Below are positions 1-11,169 of a DNA stretch of 64,000 nt, one piece after another. Position 1 is the stretch's first letter; each line of letters starts with the position of its first letter. The notes below the pieces were generated by a model. The model saw nothing but the letters and a program-made list of their open reading frames with translations. It searched no databases and was not told the DNA's origin. Position numbers and translations under genes: made by a program. Origin of the DNA: Hygrocybe punicea (Eukaryota > Basidiomycota > Agaricomycetes > Agaricales > Hygrophoraceae); NCBI GenBank assembly GCA_963556145.1, contig OY744471.1, positions 3,403,590-3,467,589 of the forward strand. Reading direction: 5' to 3'.

Positions 1-93
1 TGTCATGACCACCTTAATGCTACAAGTGTTGAACCTGTATCATCTTGACTTCCCAGCTGAAACAATCTCAGCATGATATACAACGGTTCAGCA

Positions 94-480
94 GTAGCCA
101 TGAATCTATGTGTGCCGCAACAATACTCAATCTGTCAATCATGACATGAAAGCAGCAGCTATATCATAATTTCAATACGAGGCTCAAAGATCAGCAGATG
201 ATGGCCGTTGATAAGATTATAGCAGGGTGATCCTCAAAGATGACATTTGTCATATTTGTCATAATGAGTGCCGGCGCAGCAGTGTAGCCATAAATCTGTG
301 GATGCTGCAAGGGTGCTGATTCTGTCAACCATGACACACAAGCAGCAGCTTCATCACAATTTCCAAACTAGGCTCAAAGATCAGCAAGCGACAAGCATTG
401 ATAAGATGATAGCAGATGGTCTTAGTGATGGATTTTGTTAGACGCATCATAATCGTCATGGTTGTTGCCGGCGTAACAGT
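94..480. repeat. Two-copy tandem repeat, about 190-bp period
   Basis: Two diverged units start at the shared words gtagcca at 94 and 284. They share the blocks aggctcaaagatcagca, ttgataagat and gatagcag in the same order, and each ends near gccggcg. Identity looks like roughly 75-80 percent by eye. No reading frame of interest crosses it. It lies just downstream of the DUF6698-type gene. Confidence 0.75.
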
Positions 481-556
481 CTGATAATGCCAAGCAAAAT
501 GGAAGCGGGACCGAGGAAATATAATATATTAACGAGAAAGCGAATGACACGTAGAG

Positions 557-2015
557 CTAATATGCCTGGGGTTCACCAGCTTCATACGCCGAAGCCAGGT
601 TTTCCTTGTAAGCGCGCCTCTTCTCCTTGATGCGACACAAAGCACTACCCTCAACTGGTACTCTAGCTTCCGAGAATGAATGTGGGAAGATTTTGCTACA
701 TAAAGATTAACAGTGAGAAGCATCATTTACAAACGGTGAATGACTTACCGGTTCCACCAGGTGAGGAGTTCCTCGACTTCTTCCTTCTCCTCGACATCCT
801 CAAGGAGATCTAAGAGACTGTTGTAGAATGTCTCGGAATCCGTGACCGTATCGGTGCGAGAGAAAGTGCTTGTGGAACTTAGAGCAAAGCGGACCTGAAT
901 AATTATGAGAAGTAATCGTTTCTAACATCTGACAGCAGTACGAACCTGAGTAGCGATGTAAACCAAGGATGCTTTCGTCACACACGTCATACCATGAATT
1001 CGGGCATTTCCCGACCGCGTCGCTTTCGGTTCCTCGTCATCGACCGAGCTCGGCGACGTGAAGACGTGTTTGAATCCCTATGTATCTTCAAATAGGACGA
1101 AGGGATTTCATGAGATATTACGAACCGTGACTAAAAGCTGACTTCTCATTAAACCGTTCCAAGGGTCCTCTGGATCATAGGCGAGGTCTGCGTAAAGGAA
1201 GATGGGCCACTGATCACCACGGACGTGCATCTCGCCGCTACGAAGCTTCTCTTTAATACTGTACAAGATGTAGGGATTTCTTTTAATTTATAATAAAAGG
1301 AAGGAAAACATGACGTACTGGGGCAAAGACCAATCTACTCCTGCAGGACAAAGGAGCGCACCGGTCTTCTCATGATGAAATCCACGTGTTGTCTTTATCT
1401 TACGACTGAGAGGAGGTTCAAGAGTCGGCCCGGGAAGCGTAATCCAGTCAATGATGGCGGACTTCATGCCTTTTGTGTCATCGGCACGGGCCCCGCTGAC
1501 GCCTTTTCCTAGCTGAATGAAGAGATGTACAAGGAAGAAGTAAAAATACATTGAACGACTCACTAGGCCAGACAAGAGCTCGATCTCTTCTTCGGAGGAT
1601 TCCAGAAGTCGTTTCTCAAGATCAGGACACACCCTGAGCAGATCCTCGAACACTCGATGTTCGCGACGTTCCCTGCAGAAGACCCAAAATTGCACCATGG
1701 GGTTACAACGTGATAATAATATGTGCTTACTTCTGCGTTAAAGACTCGATGTCCACAGGCTCCGATTCACCCATGCGAGTCAAGCCGTTTGTAATAAGAA
1801 CATTCACGTTGCAGAAAGTGTGGACGACTCGACCGAAATGGCGTCCGTGGTGCACAAGGGGGTCGGTAATGGTCCTACTCATTGAAGTTAGCAATTTGAG
1901 GAGTACCTGAAGAGAAGGGGAATCACGGTCGTTTCCTAGAGCCAAGCTGCAACGCATCGTCGCGCGTCCGTCGACCAGTGGATAGTGCAGGGTCGGACTG
2001 TGCGGGTTCAGACAT
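557..2015 (-). CDS. DUF6698-type protein of unknown function
   Basis: I recognise this as the agaricomycete family I know as DUF6698; no biochemical role is known to me. The chosen start is the ATG at 2015 (protein begins MSEPAQSDPALS) and the stop is at 557-559. Reading downward, exons encode an N-terminal charged segment, then HHGRHFGRVVHTFCNV, ERREHRVFEDLLRVCP, the family signature GARADDTKGMKSAIIDWI, RGFHHEKTGALLCP, and a C-terminal helical part ending AYEAGEPQAY. At least five short introns with proper GT/AG ends keep the frame. One example is the break between EIELLSGL and LGKGVSG, where reading through would insert an unrelated 20-residue stretch. No broken frame was seen, so it looks intact. 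It is divergent from the small gene starting at 2380. Many agaricomycetes carry several copies, often in repeat-rich DNA; that last point is from memory. Confidence 0.7.
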
Positions 2016-2379
2016 TGGACGTTAAGGTCAAGACGATAAAGGAGAATGGTTTGTCTGGTATGATTTTATATGAAGACTGGTGGCGGAGATAGACTGGGTA
2101 TGAATTGTGTATGCATACGGCTTGTAAATGGGTATCATCTGCAATAACTGTCGATTGACCGGTCCCCAAATAGATCATAATTAGGATACCGGCCAGTAGA
2201 AGTAGAACGAACCGACCGTTTTTGTTAGCCGGCATATTATAATGGGCTGCGGTTGCAGAACTAGCGCGAGAAAATGACACAACATTTTGACCGGGCTGGC
2301 AACGTGATTAATAACTGAGTTTATAATCAATTTCTGCGGCCAAACCAGATATTCGAAGAAAACTACATCACTGTCAATC

Positions 2380-2895
2380 ATGTCCACTCGTCAGCGAAAA
2401 GGTAGCCAATCAAGGAAGCACCCCCGGGCCATTGATGAGGTCGAAGTCATTATCCGGTATGAAAAAATAATCCAACTAACTTGACTCTGAAGCTAAGTTA
2501 AAACATCTAGAAGTACTAGGGGCAAACGGACGTACCGTTTATTGGAGGAGGAAGACCTGGAGGACGAGAATGATTCGCTAGATTCTGACAACATCGGCAA
2601 GCAAATGTTTTCTCACCTTTAGTGTGTCTCATACCACAGTACAGATCGTGACGCCATGATCCGGTTGCGAGACCGTCTTTTGAGGGCAGAAGAAGAACTG
2701 TTGACCGCACGCTGCAGCATTTCCGAGTTGACATTGAAGAACATGCAATACGCGGCCGAACTGAAGAGGGAACGTTACATCAACGAGATTGCTCAGCAGT
2801 ATATTCCAGAGGATATGCTTGCCGAATATTATGCGGAGTACCCGAAAAATCAGCCTACATGGACGTCGTCATCACCTGCGCCTCGTAAGTTGTAG
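2380..2895 (+). CDS. Small hypothetical protein, probable coiled coil
   Basis: The start is the ATG at 2380 (MSTRQRKGSQSRKHP). I read three exons: a basic N-terminal piece, a middle exon containing the acidic stretch LEEEDLEDENDSLDSDN, and a last exon beginning near 2650 (DRDAMIRLRDRLLRAEEE). The last exon is rich in heptad-like leucines and ends PAPRKL at 2895. The second intron runs from about 2600 to 2643 and ends in cacag. I do not recognise a family. The start lies about 365 bp from that of the DUF6698-type gene, in divergent orientation, so the two may share a promoter. The exact first intron boundary is uncertain. Confidence 0.5.
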
Positions 2896-2927
2896 AATTC
2901 GTTGTTCAACATTGCTTGATTTTGCAT

Positions 2928-4590
2928 CTAGGTGGTGATGACTAACAATCGAGTTGGTATATAGTTACATAATGCATTCATTATCCTAACGCCATGTAAA
3001 CGCCTGCACGTAAATGTCTGCACTGATATCATCTTGATTCCACCTGACGGGTTCGAAGTATGTCTACGACTTCTGGTAAAGGCACTCGTTAAACTTGTCC
3101 TAGTCATGACGAGCAACCAACCTTTATTTGTCATCCGCTCAGATCCATCAAGACCCGATTTCAGAACCACCCATCTTTGCCGAAGCGCTTGTATACTCCA
3201 CAAATGTTGGAACAACTTTGCTATTTCACCCCAGACAATATTGTTATTATTTGAGACCATCTCGTGAATTCTGTCAAGGGTCTGAGTCAGAACTAATACA
3301 TCAATAGGCAGGATGCGTATACCCATTTAAAAGGGTGTATGTATCCTGTTGACTCCACTTAGGTTTTTGGCCCTGACGCTGCATTGTTGTTCGTAGTTCC
3401 GTCCTAAAAATGTACCCTAAAATCAGAATGGAAGTTGAACAGGGGTAGTTCCACAACCATTTGGTGCTGCATTGCTGTCTGCTACGCTTGTATCCCATGC
3501 GTTCACTGACATCACCCCAAGGTATAGTGAACTTAGAGTCCTGGTTGGCGCTAATCTCCAACATGATTTTAGTCAGGTCTTCTTCTTCTACCTTTGTCCA
3601 CCGGCCTGGCAACGTTCTAATGCATGTCTGATAGATTACGACTGCAGTCACTTACCACTTATTCGCGTGGCGCGATGTTTGAGATGATTCCTGTAGCGGT
3701 CTCGGCAGTCTGTCTCGGACCTGCCAACCATGGTGCTGACAACGGTCCATTTTTCGCCGTGTTGCGTAACATATCTGCAATAGTGGTCAGTATATTCTAG
3801 GATACGTTGGTATCAAAGGATCTTGCCGGATCAAATCGTTATCCTCAGATTTAGTCCATGAACCCTGCTTACCCCAAGGTTGATACGCTCTGTGAACGTG
3901 ATGATAAACAGCGCCTAACGGACGCAAAGGGAGGGCAGAGGCTACACATCCAGTAAATAACGCCCCAAGGATTAAATAGCTCGTTGTCAACGTACCTATC
4001 TTAGACCAAAACATATTATTACGTGTCGTTTTAGATGTGGTGAAGATCAGTTCTGCCAACTGTTCGGAGTTGATGTTGTTCAGCTGTGATACGAACTAAT
4101 CAATGTGACAAGACGTCGAAGGTGGTCGAACCCGGGCCACCTCCTGGTATGAAGTGATCGCTTCACGCATCAAGCTATCCTCTTCCGCCGAGAACTTCCC
4201 TTGTTTGTACACCAAACCCTCATTTTGTGCCAAATCTGCCAACTGTCGAGTGGATAACCATTTTGTCGCCAACATTTCCGCATTTTCTGGGGTATTCTGC
4301 TTTCCGATGGCCAAAGTAGAATCCAGCGCCGATTGCTCATGACTTCCGGTCGTCTCAGACCCGGAATCTAGCATAGCAGATTAGGAATACAGCAGACAGC
4401 TAACTTGCGCCCTTACCATCGCCCAGAATATTCACAACTTCACTGTCCATCGTATCTCTAATTTCTGCAGCAGCGGTAACGACTGCGTTAATGAACACGG
4501 CCGACTCGGATTTAGCACTGGAGTCGGATAATCGATTGGCCAGAGCCCCTTGGCCTTCCCGGGCCAATCTTGACCCCTTTGCCGGCCGCT
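2928..4590 (-). CDS. REB1/TTF1-like Myb-SANT DNA-binding protein
   Basis: This is probably a nuclear DNA-binding protein of the REB1/Rtf1/TTF-I type, which in other fungi binds rDNA terminators and some promoters. Exons on the minus strand encode, in order, an Ala/Glu-rich segment and a basic lead-in (YKQGKFSAEEDSLMREAI). Next come a helix with FWSKI, the linker YHHVHRAYQPWGKQGSWTKS and a full Myb repeat ending KWTVVSTMVGRSETDCRDRY. A further repeat, WTKVEEEDLTKIMLEI with IPWGDVSERMGYKRSRQQC, is followed by a degenerate one (IVWGEIAKLFQHL, LRQRWVVLK). The spaced tryptophans and the TDCRDRYRNHLK helix are classic. The repeats become continuous only after removing 45-60-nt introns, for example the one ending ctattgcag near 3780. 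The first exon is not resolved: the frame opens near 4590 after a stop, so a 5' exon must lie upstream. The last exon end is also uncertain. Confidence 0.72.
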
Positions 4591-4958
4591 GAATCGATCA
4601 AGTAACCGAGTCAAGGTGGGAGCAAATAACGCCGAGCCAACGGCTCACCTGCTCCGTGTCTTCTTCTCGACGATGTTTCCCCAGGGATGACATTTCCGAG
4701 TGCATAGCGAACTTGAAAGCGAACTTTGAAGGATTTGTGAGTAGCAATTTCATCAGTACTGACTCTCACTTCTTTTTTTGCAAAATGTATTTGAGAACAC
4801 CTGACAACCTTCGCATACACTTCAAAAGACCAAGGCTATCTACTACAGTATTATCGACTTCGGAAGAAAAGAGACAAATGTGGCTGTGACCCTTGTTGGC
4901 CAGCTTTATGGAGCCCGTCTTGAGGGCAGTTTAAAACTGTCAGCCCGAACCGGGAACA

Positions 4959-5549
4959 ATGGATACTCCTATCATGATGCCTATGGATACTCCGATGTCC
5001 TCCGAGTCAAAGGAATCCAACACGAACATGAATCCTCACCAGGAGTTCATGGATTTCTCTATCGTAACGCACTATCCACCATCATCCTCTGAGACTCGGA
5101 ATCTAACATTCCCGCCCTAGTATCTAGTCAATTCCCACTATACTACACGATCCATGGAGTTTTGGCAATCCGTTGTCGAGTACAATGAAATGTTGGGCAA
5201 GTTACTTGAAGCTGAGGATGTGTTTTTGCGGCAGAGGTACGCCGTGATCAAGAAGGAATGCCAGCTCATCAACAAGGAGTTGGAGTATCTTACCGAGGGC
5301 AAGATACAGCAACATCATAACATATCCCTGGCTTGCGCCAGGATGCAGCGCCGGGATTCAACAACATCTCCCCTTTTCCCACCCCATCTCGCTCCCATAA
5401 TGCAGCTGGGGCCCGCAGAAAGGTTACGCTTACTCAAACGGAGCCAAGCCGACCAGGCTCGCGACGCCGAAGAAAGAGCGAGGCATAAGGGTCAAACTGG
5501 GTCAGAGAACATGGAAAATGCGGGCAATTTTCCGGAAGTCAGGTTGTAG
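4959..5549 (+). CDS. Hypothetical protein with helical middle
   Basis: The start is the ATG at 4959 (MDTPIMMPMDTPMSSESK). One 58-nt intron at about 5062-5119 (gtaacg...ccctag) removes an in-frame TAG and keeps the frame into FWQSVVEYNEMLGKLLEAED. The middle is strongly helical and charged (LRQRYAVIKKECQLINKELE), and the C-terminus ends NFPEVRL at 5549. I recognise no family. A comparable product could start at the ATG at 5154, but the upstream Met-rich exon is in frame and well spaced, so I prefer the longer model. It lies between the Myb gene (divergent, upstream) and the 3' end of the NGN/KOW gene (convergent). Confidence 0.5.
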
Positions 5550-5722
5550 GAGTCTGCGAGCCTATCTTTTTACTTTTTTAATGTATCACAATAACACACT
5601 ATTTATTATAAAGGTTACCGGGATTCTAATCAAGCACTTAAGTTTTTGTGCAAGCATAAGTGTACACGGTCATAAGATGGCAACAAATAGTGCATGATTT
5701 GCGAGTAATAGTATGTATCCTA

Positions 5723-8454
5723 TTAAAGCTTCAAGCTGCAAACAGCCAACTGTTGGCGAGGCACTTTGCAAAAAGGACTCTGACGACCAGAAGTCGTATT
5801 CAAGTCGAGGCCGCAAAGTGTGAGAATCCATTCACATTCTTTGGCCTGCAAAACGGCGGCTACTTTCCCTACATCATCACCAGCAATAATGACCACTATT
5901 TCACCAACCCCATCAGGGTGAACGGGAACGAGCAAACGCAGTGGGACTAACATGGTGCGGGGAACCCTGCTCAACAATTTGACATTGATTGCTGGAGGGT
6001 CGCCTGTGACCGGAGTGCCCAGCGTATATGCAACCTTGTTCTCGTGGGTGCCATTTTCCCAGCTACAATCCGGCGTTCTGGATCCAACGATGCGCACTTT
6101 AATAGACTTTCCACGTAAGTGTTCTGTCGCAAGCCAATGTTCCGCAGGACCTGCGTGAGTAAGCCTGCGTCAAAAACAGGGGGGACAGGAAACGGGAAGC
6201 CTTATACTAGATAATAGGGCCTGGGGAGGTGTTTCATCACGGTATTCTGGTGCATCAAGCCCTTGTTGTGCGTCTCGTAAATGCAGATCTTGACCGGAAG
6301 CCGTGTTCCTGGGCGTCAACTCTGGAATGAATGCCGACATCTCATTTAGACATAGAGGCGGCCGTGGGGTTCGAGAGGAAGGATCCCAAGCCGGTGTCTG
6401 AGAATTAGACGAATCCTGCGCAGGCGTTGACAGGATAATCGAATCGGAAACAGCTGGCGACAGCAATTTCAAGTTGCTCGCGAGGATCTCTGGCTGGTGG
6501 GAAAGTGGCAGCCGAGTACTGCGTAATTCGGAGGTGCTCAGAATCAGGACAGTTACGGTTGGACAAATAAGAAAAATTTACTATTTATCAGCCAGAAAGT
6601 CTCCCCTGATTTGCGCAATCTTGCCGGTAGCTTCTAGATAGACACTGTACGTCTCGAGGTATGCATGACGGTCTTGAATTATCCCATAGTACCCTCTATA
6701 GCGGTGTGCTTTCACGACGAGAACATGTCTGCCGGCCATTGGATCTCTGCCCCGCACAAGACCCCGAGCCACTTCAAATTCACACCCCTTAGATTGTTCT
6801 CTGACATAGGCCTCTGGCAATGAGATCCGACAATCTGCTTGAGCAAAGTCCACGTTGAGGGTATGTACCTGGAAGTCATACAGACTCGGAGGAGAGGGAT
6901 CCTGCAGTAAAACAGTATAAGCTGCCATGGCAGGGTAAATGACATCACAAACCTCCGAATAGCTTGACCATGAATGATCAGAGAGGACTTTCAGCATGCT
7001 ATCGCAAATCCCCAGTACATAACCGCGGCTTCCTGCCCAAAAGCCATCCCGCACCTCCACATAATCTCCAACTTTGAAGCTTTTGCTAACCTGACACGCT
7101 AGCAAGTCAAGCAAAGGCTCGTCTTCGAAGGTAATTCTGGCATCAGGCTCCTTCCGTAGTTGGACTTGCACAGTATTTTCATGCTTGTCAACTATGGTAC
7201 CGAGGAAACCCTTCTGCTCCCCACTGATGACCCTGACGCGATCGTTAATGCATAGAGTAGCAGCAGCATAGTCAGTATTCCATCTATGCTTGAGTGCTTT
7301 GTCGAATCCCAGACTCTCGCTGAAGAGTCTGAGTTCTTCATAAGTTGGATGTACATTTTTTGTGGTCAAATCATTAAGGGCGAGCACTCGTTCCAATAGA
7401 CCATGCTTGAAAACTTTGCCTTGGAATTTGAAACGATCAATCCGTTGCTGAACGGTGTCCGGGCCAAAAACCGTGCGAGCCCGGTCGGGATCGAAGAGTG
7501 ACTGGTCAGAACGAGTGTAGCGCGTGCGCTTGGTATCAGAATAAGAGAGGCGGGGTATCACCCACAATCTCACCCTCGAGGTAAACGAGTCCATGTCAGT
7601 GACAAAACCGAGGTCCTTTTTATACGTGCCTTTCTTAATGCGCACCCAATGACCAAATGCGACCACGTCCGTGTTTCGCATTTCCAGGAGTTGTACACGC
7701 TCAGAAATCGGCACAAGCATGATTTCCTCGTTCAGAAAGACAGTGTGCACATTTCGAAAGGCGCGCTGGATGTCTACCCTAGCAGGGGCTTCTACGTATA
7801 TCGTTCCAGGGATGGAGGGTTGTGAGAAAGCAGAAACAATCTTGAAGTTCTGGACGCGTCGACTTTGTCGAAGTACAAGTTCAAGACAGTCCGATTCAAA
7901 GCCGTGCTGAAGATGTTGGATCAACCAATAGCATCGCAAGAGAGGATTCGCTTACCTTCACCCTGACACGCCAAAGGCTCACGTCCCCGGGCATCGGTTT
8001 ACGGAAAGCCGGCGGTTCATTGCTTGAACAATCACTCGGGTGGATGGTTAATCGTGGTAGATGCCGCTCCCGGTTTATCATGATGTGTGCCTGAGTTGAC
8101 AGTTCAACGTGTTCCTCACGAGCAAGTTGCCAGTGATTGTCCCGGGGGTGACGATGACTCCTTGTGTACGGAAAGTCGTGATCGAGTGGTAAAGTCACGC
8201 TTTGATCATCTGAGTCGTCCCCCGAGACGAAATCTGTATGAACAGGTGCGTGATTCGGACTTGAAGGGAAGGGGAGATACAGCAACAACTTACCATGAAG
8301 GCTTCCGTCGTCATGCTCATCCGAGTTGTCGCTGCGAACATCGGCTTCCAAGTCCAGGAAAGTGGATACCTATTGCCACCGTAGAACTTGGGGAATATAA
8401 TAATAACACATTCTCAACTCTTACCGTCAGTCGTCGTTTCTTCAAGTTTAACAT
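5723..8454 (-). CDS. NGN/KOW-domain protein (Spt5-like)
   Basis: This large protein resembles the nuclear elongation factor Spt5 in domain plan but belongs to an agaricomycete-expanded family whose role I do not know. The start is taken as the ATG at 8454 (MLNLKKRRLT), spliced to FLDLEADVRSDNSDE. The NGN-like part spans WRVRVKV, then the segment with SIPGTIYVEAPARVDIQ and LVPISERVQLL. At least five KOW-like segments follow: GHWVRIKKGTYKKDLGFV, DRVRVISGEQKGFLGTIV, GDYVEVRDGFWAGSRGYV, GRHVLVVKAHRYRGYYGI and, in the last exon, GEIVVIIAGDDVGKVAAV. A Ser/Thr/Pro-rich linker (about 6470-6180) joins the last two blocks. The intron near 6500-6567 (gtaaat...acgcag) is inferred because it removes the in-frame stop at 6581 and restores the frame. 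No lesion was seen. A true housekeeping Spt5 would be longer and carry C-terminal repeats, which are absent here. Confidence 0.72.
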
Positions 8455-8632
8455 GATGCCACACTCGATGCCACATGCGAATATCAAACTTTATGATCAG
8501 GAAGAATCCGAGTCCAATACAACAACGTCAACATGTACAATCAAGTGTTAAAAGAGATCGCGACAGTAATTTCTTGTTAAGCATAAATATATAAATTCAT
8601 GGGATGAAAACCGGCAAAAAAATCACCTTGAT

Positions 8633-9173
8633 TTAGTCCAGGATGATACCCAAATGGTCAGCAATTTGTTGTCTTCGGGCAGCTACTGTGGGAGCAGGGT
8701 GCTGGGGTAGCAACGGGAGGTTAAGATGGGTTGCGGCCGCGATGCAGTTCGCAGCTGGGGACGAGTCATTATCTCCTGTATTTTCTAAATAGATTACATA
8801 CACGTGAAGCCAATTAATTCCTCATGAGTCTTCGGCGCTGGTGGTTGGAGTAGTCCATGTAGGCCACGCAGTGGGGCACTCCGACCCGCACTGGAATTGG
8901 CAAGTCGCATGGGCAGGCTATGGCATTTGTGAGATATGCGAACATTACAAGAAACTGAATTTACGTTTGGTCAATCCTGTCGACTGTGGCCTTGACACCG
9001 TCAACTTTGGTCTTGATAGCGTCAACTTTCTTGCTTAGTTGTTTGATAAGGTCTGATAACTCCCGAATGTTGTCCCCAGGAGGTGGGATGTTCGGAATGC
9101 GCTCAACTTCCGTAATTACATCTCGGAGACCATTAGCCAGTCGGAGGAAATCGGGTTGCAAAACGTCAGCCAT
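8633..9173 (-). CDS. Small coiled-coil protein of an agaricomycete family
   Basis: The start is the ATG at 9173 (MADVLQPDFLRLANGLRDVI). Exon 1 is a helical, heptad-like segment (LSDLIKQLSKKVDAIKTKVD) ending at RIDQT. Exon 2 reads RLANSSAGRSAPLRGLHG after an intron ending aaatgccatag. Exon 3 ends with ARRQQIADHLGIILD and a TAA at 8633. The order (N-terminal coiled coil, RLANS block, C-terminal short helix ending in HLGI) matches a small family I remember from many agaricomycete genomes, always annotated as hypothetical. The function is unknown. It is transcribed away from the gene starting at 9731. Confidence 0.55.
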
Positions 9174-9447
9174 CGTCAAGGTGTTACAAAAAAAAAAAAA
9201 ACAGGGCAAGGGGTAAGTGAATTCACTCTCCGCTCGAAATGCCAGCAAGCATGAATTCGACGGGACTCAACAACGACACGATATTTTGAAAAGAAAACAA
9301 AGATGCCAGGCTATTGGCTGGACATGAATAATATTGTAAAGCAAGAATGGGAATAATGGTATAAGAATTGGAGTGAGCATCAAAACAGATGTTTGACGGT
9401 GATCGCTTCTTAAAGTTAAATTACATAACGAACGACCCTAAAGGGAC

Positions 9448-9620
9448 AATGTATATAAGTCGCCGAGTTCTGCCCTCACAACTTCCGCTTCCCCGATCAG
9501 TAGCCCCCCATCATGAACGCCATAGCTAAAAAATTCCATGCTTAATAAGCAGTGTCGCTTCTCTCCATTCAAACCGCCCTAGACAGTCATTGTATATAAG
9601 TCACCGAATTCCGCCATCGC
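9448..9620 (+). promoter_or_regulatory. Duplicated TATA-type core promoter
   Basis: Two related segments, about 9449-9480 and 9589-9620, share tgtatataagtc followed by CCGA(G/A)TTC(T/C)GCC. They are about 140 bp apart and both lie upstream of the ATG at 9731. The TATATAA core fits a fungal TATA box. The sequence between them is also weakly similar, suggesting one promoter unit was duplicated. Use of either copy is inferred. Confidence 0.5.
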
Positions 9621-9730
9621 ATCCGCGATCTTTGCCCTTCCATAATAGTTAATAAAATAATGAATAAATAATCAATGTTGGAAAAGATATAAATTGCGGA
9701 GCGATGATTTAGACTGACATTTGCTGGAGG

Positions 9731-11001
9731 ATGGCTGACGACTTAGATAACTGTGGTGAAGGTTTGTTCTTCCACATTCCGAGTCTACGAGACCGACCGA
9801 CAATTTATTGCAGAGTCCATCCCAAATTTCCCATTCATTTTCCCGCCCTTATCCTTACCGCCCTGTATCGCATCACTTCGTGGTAAGTTGTGTTATCTAA
9901 ATTCAAGTGATGACTTGATATTTCATTGCGGCAGACCCGACACCCGACACCTCGCCTTTGGTCCCAGCAGGCGAAACCAGGGACTCGATCTTCGAAAGAC
10001 TCGACCTGTCCTTGCTTATACCCAGTCCTCCGCCATTCTCTCAGTTAACGCCAAACGCCATAAGCTGCGAATACCTACTGGAATGGCATAAAATTCTTAG
10101 CTCTGCTCGAAGCCACTACAATATCGGGGTACCGCTGAGGCCGTTGTGGTGCGGCCACAAACGTCTTTTCGGAAGACAAGAAATTTGGGCCGTTGCAATT
10201 CTCATGCGTAACATCTATGGGCAATTTTGGCAACCGGAACTCTGTACGTTCCATAGTAATTGTTGTGCCATTGCTCATCAACCACAACAGCGGGCATTTT
10301 GGCTTCAACGGGCGAATATTTTGCATTCGGGACATTGGAAGACCCCCACCCCTCCTTTCTGGACTTTGTAAGTGCGCTATTATTACTTTTGCCATACATT
10401 CTCATTATCTTTCTAGGTTATCCAAGACCATGAACTTATGGTAGAACAACTCAAACAAAACGTCCTCGCGACGATTATCCCTCGAGTTCACAGCGGGCGG
10501 TACGGACCGGTCAGGAAATTGTTGAAATACGTGAAGTCCAATCAGATCTGGAACCTCCCGGCTTGGGAGGTAAGTTTTTTTAATTACTCATGGAACAATT
10601 TTTTCTCAACTGTGTACGGTGCAGCATGGCGTCGATATCCTCTTCGGGGGATTGATTATGGCCGATTTAATGAGGGATGTATTTCTTGGCTCACACTCCT
10701 CCATTGCACGCCACTGGGAATACGGTTTCCTTGAGCGGCGACCCTATATTTCCAAGGATACTTTGGAAACGGCAGCGCAACTTGTAAGGAAATGTTATTT
10801 TGCCCCACCTTCACTGAAATGTATTTTAAATTACAGTGCGTATATGTCGTTTGTCATGTAGTTTACCAGCAAGAATTCACATGCTCTAATTATCAAGGTG
10901 TTGCGAAGGACGTCCGCGATATCATTAACGACATGTACAATGATCCCACGCAATTCGAGAGGTACCTGTTATTGGAGGCCGCCTGGGATCAGCGGCTTTA
11001 A
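9731..11001 (+). CDS. Hypothetical multi-exon protein, possible frame break
   Basis: The start is the ATG at 9731 (MADDLDNCGE), spliced to a Pro-rich exon (SIPNFPFIFPPLSLPP) and to DTSPLVPAGETRDSIFERLD. Later exons encode HELMVEQLKQNVLATIIPRV, KLLKYVKSNQIWNLPAWE, HGVDILFGGLIMADLMRDVF, FTSKNSHALIIKVL and KDVRDIINDMYNDPTQFERY, with a stop at 11001. I do not recognise the family; the conserved-looking C-terminal part is helical. Between HALIIKVL and KDVRDII (about 10,900) the two convincing frames differ by one base with no splice option in between. That suggests a 1-nt indel or a sequence error. It precedes the Plavaka gene on the same strand; whether it belongs to that element is unknown. Confidence 0.4.
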
Positions 11002-11169
11002 TTAGTTTCTCATTTACTGGGTTTAAATTTTCACCGCGTGGTTTTTTGATTACCACATCGTAATTGCAATCCAACCCATCTCTAAACTTCTCCACAAAAT
11101 TTCCTGTCGTCCATATGTTGATTTAATCCATCAATTATCGTAGAGCCTGCTGACTGTACTCTTCGACCC

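Noticed and set aside
8087..8551. A 154-codon plus-strand frame
   Set aside because: It is antisense to the first exons of the NGN/KOW gene, which has convincing domains.
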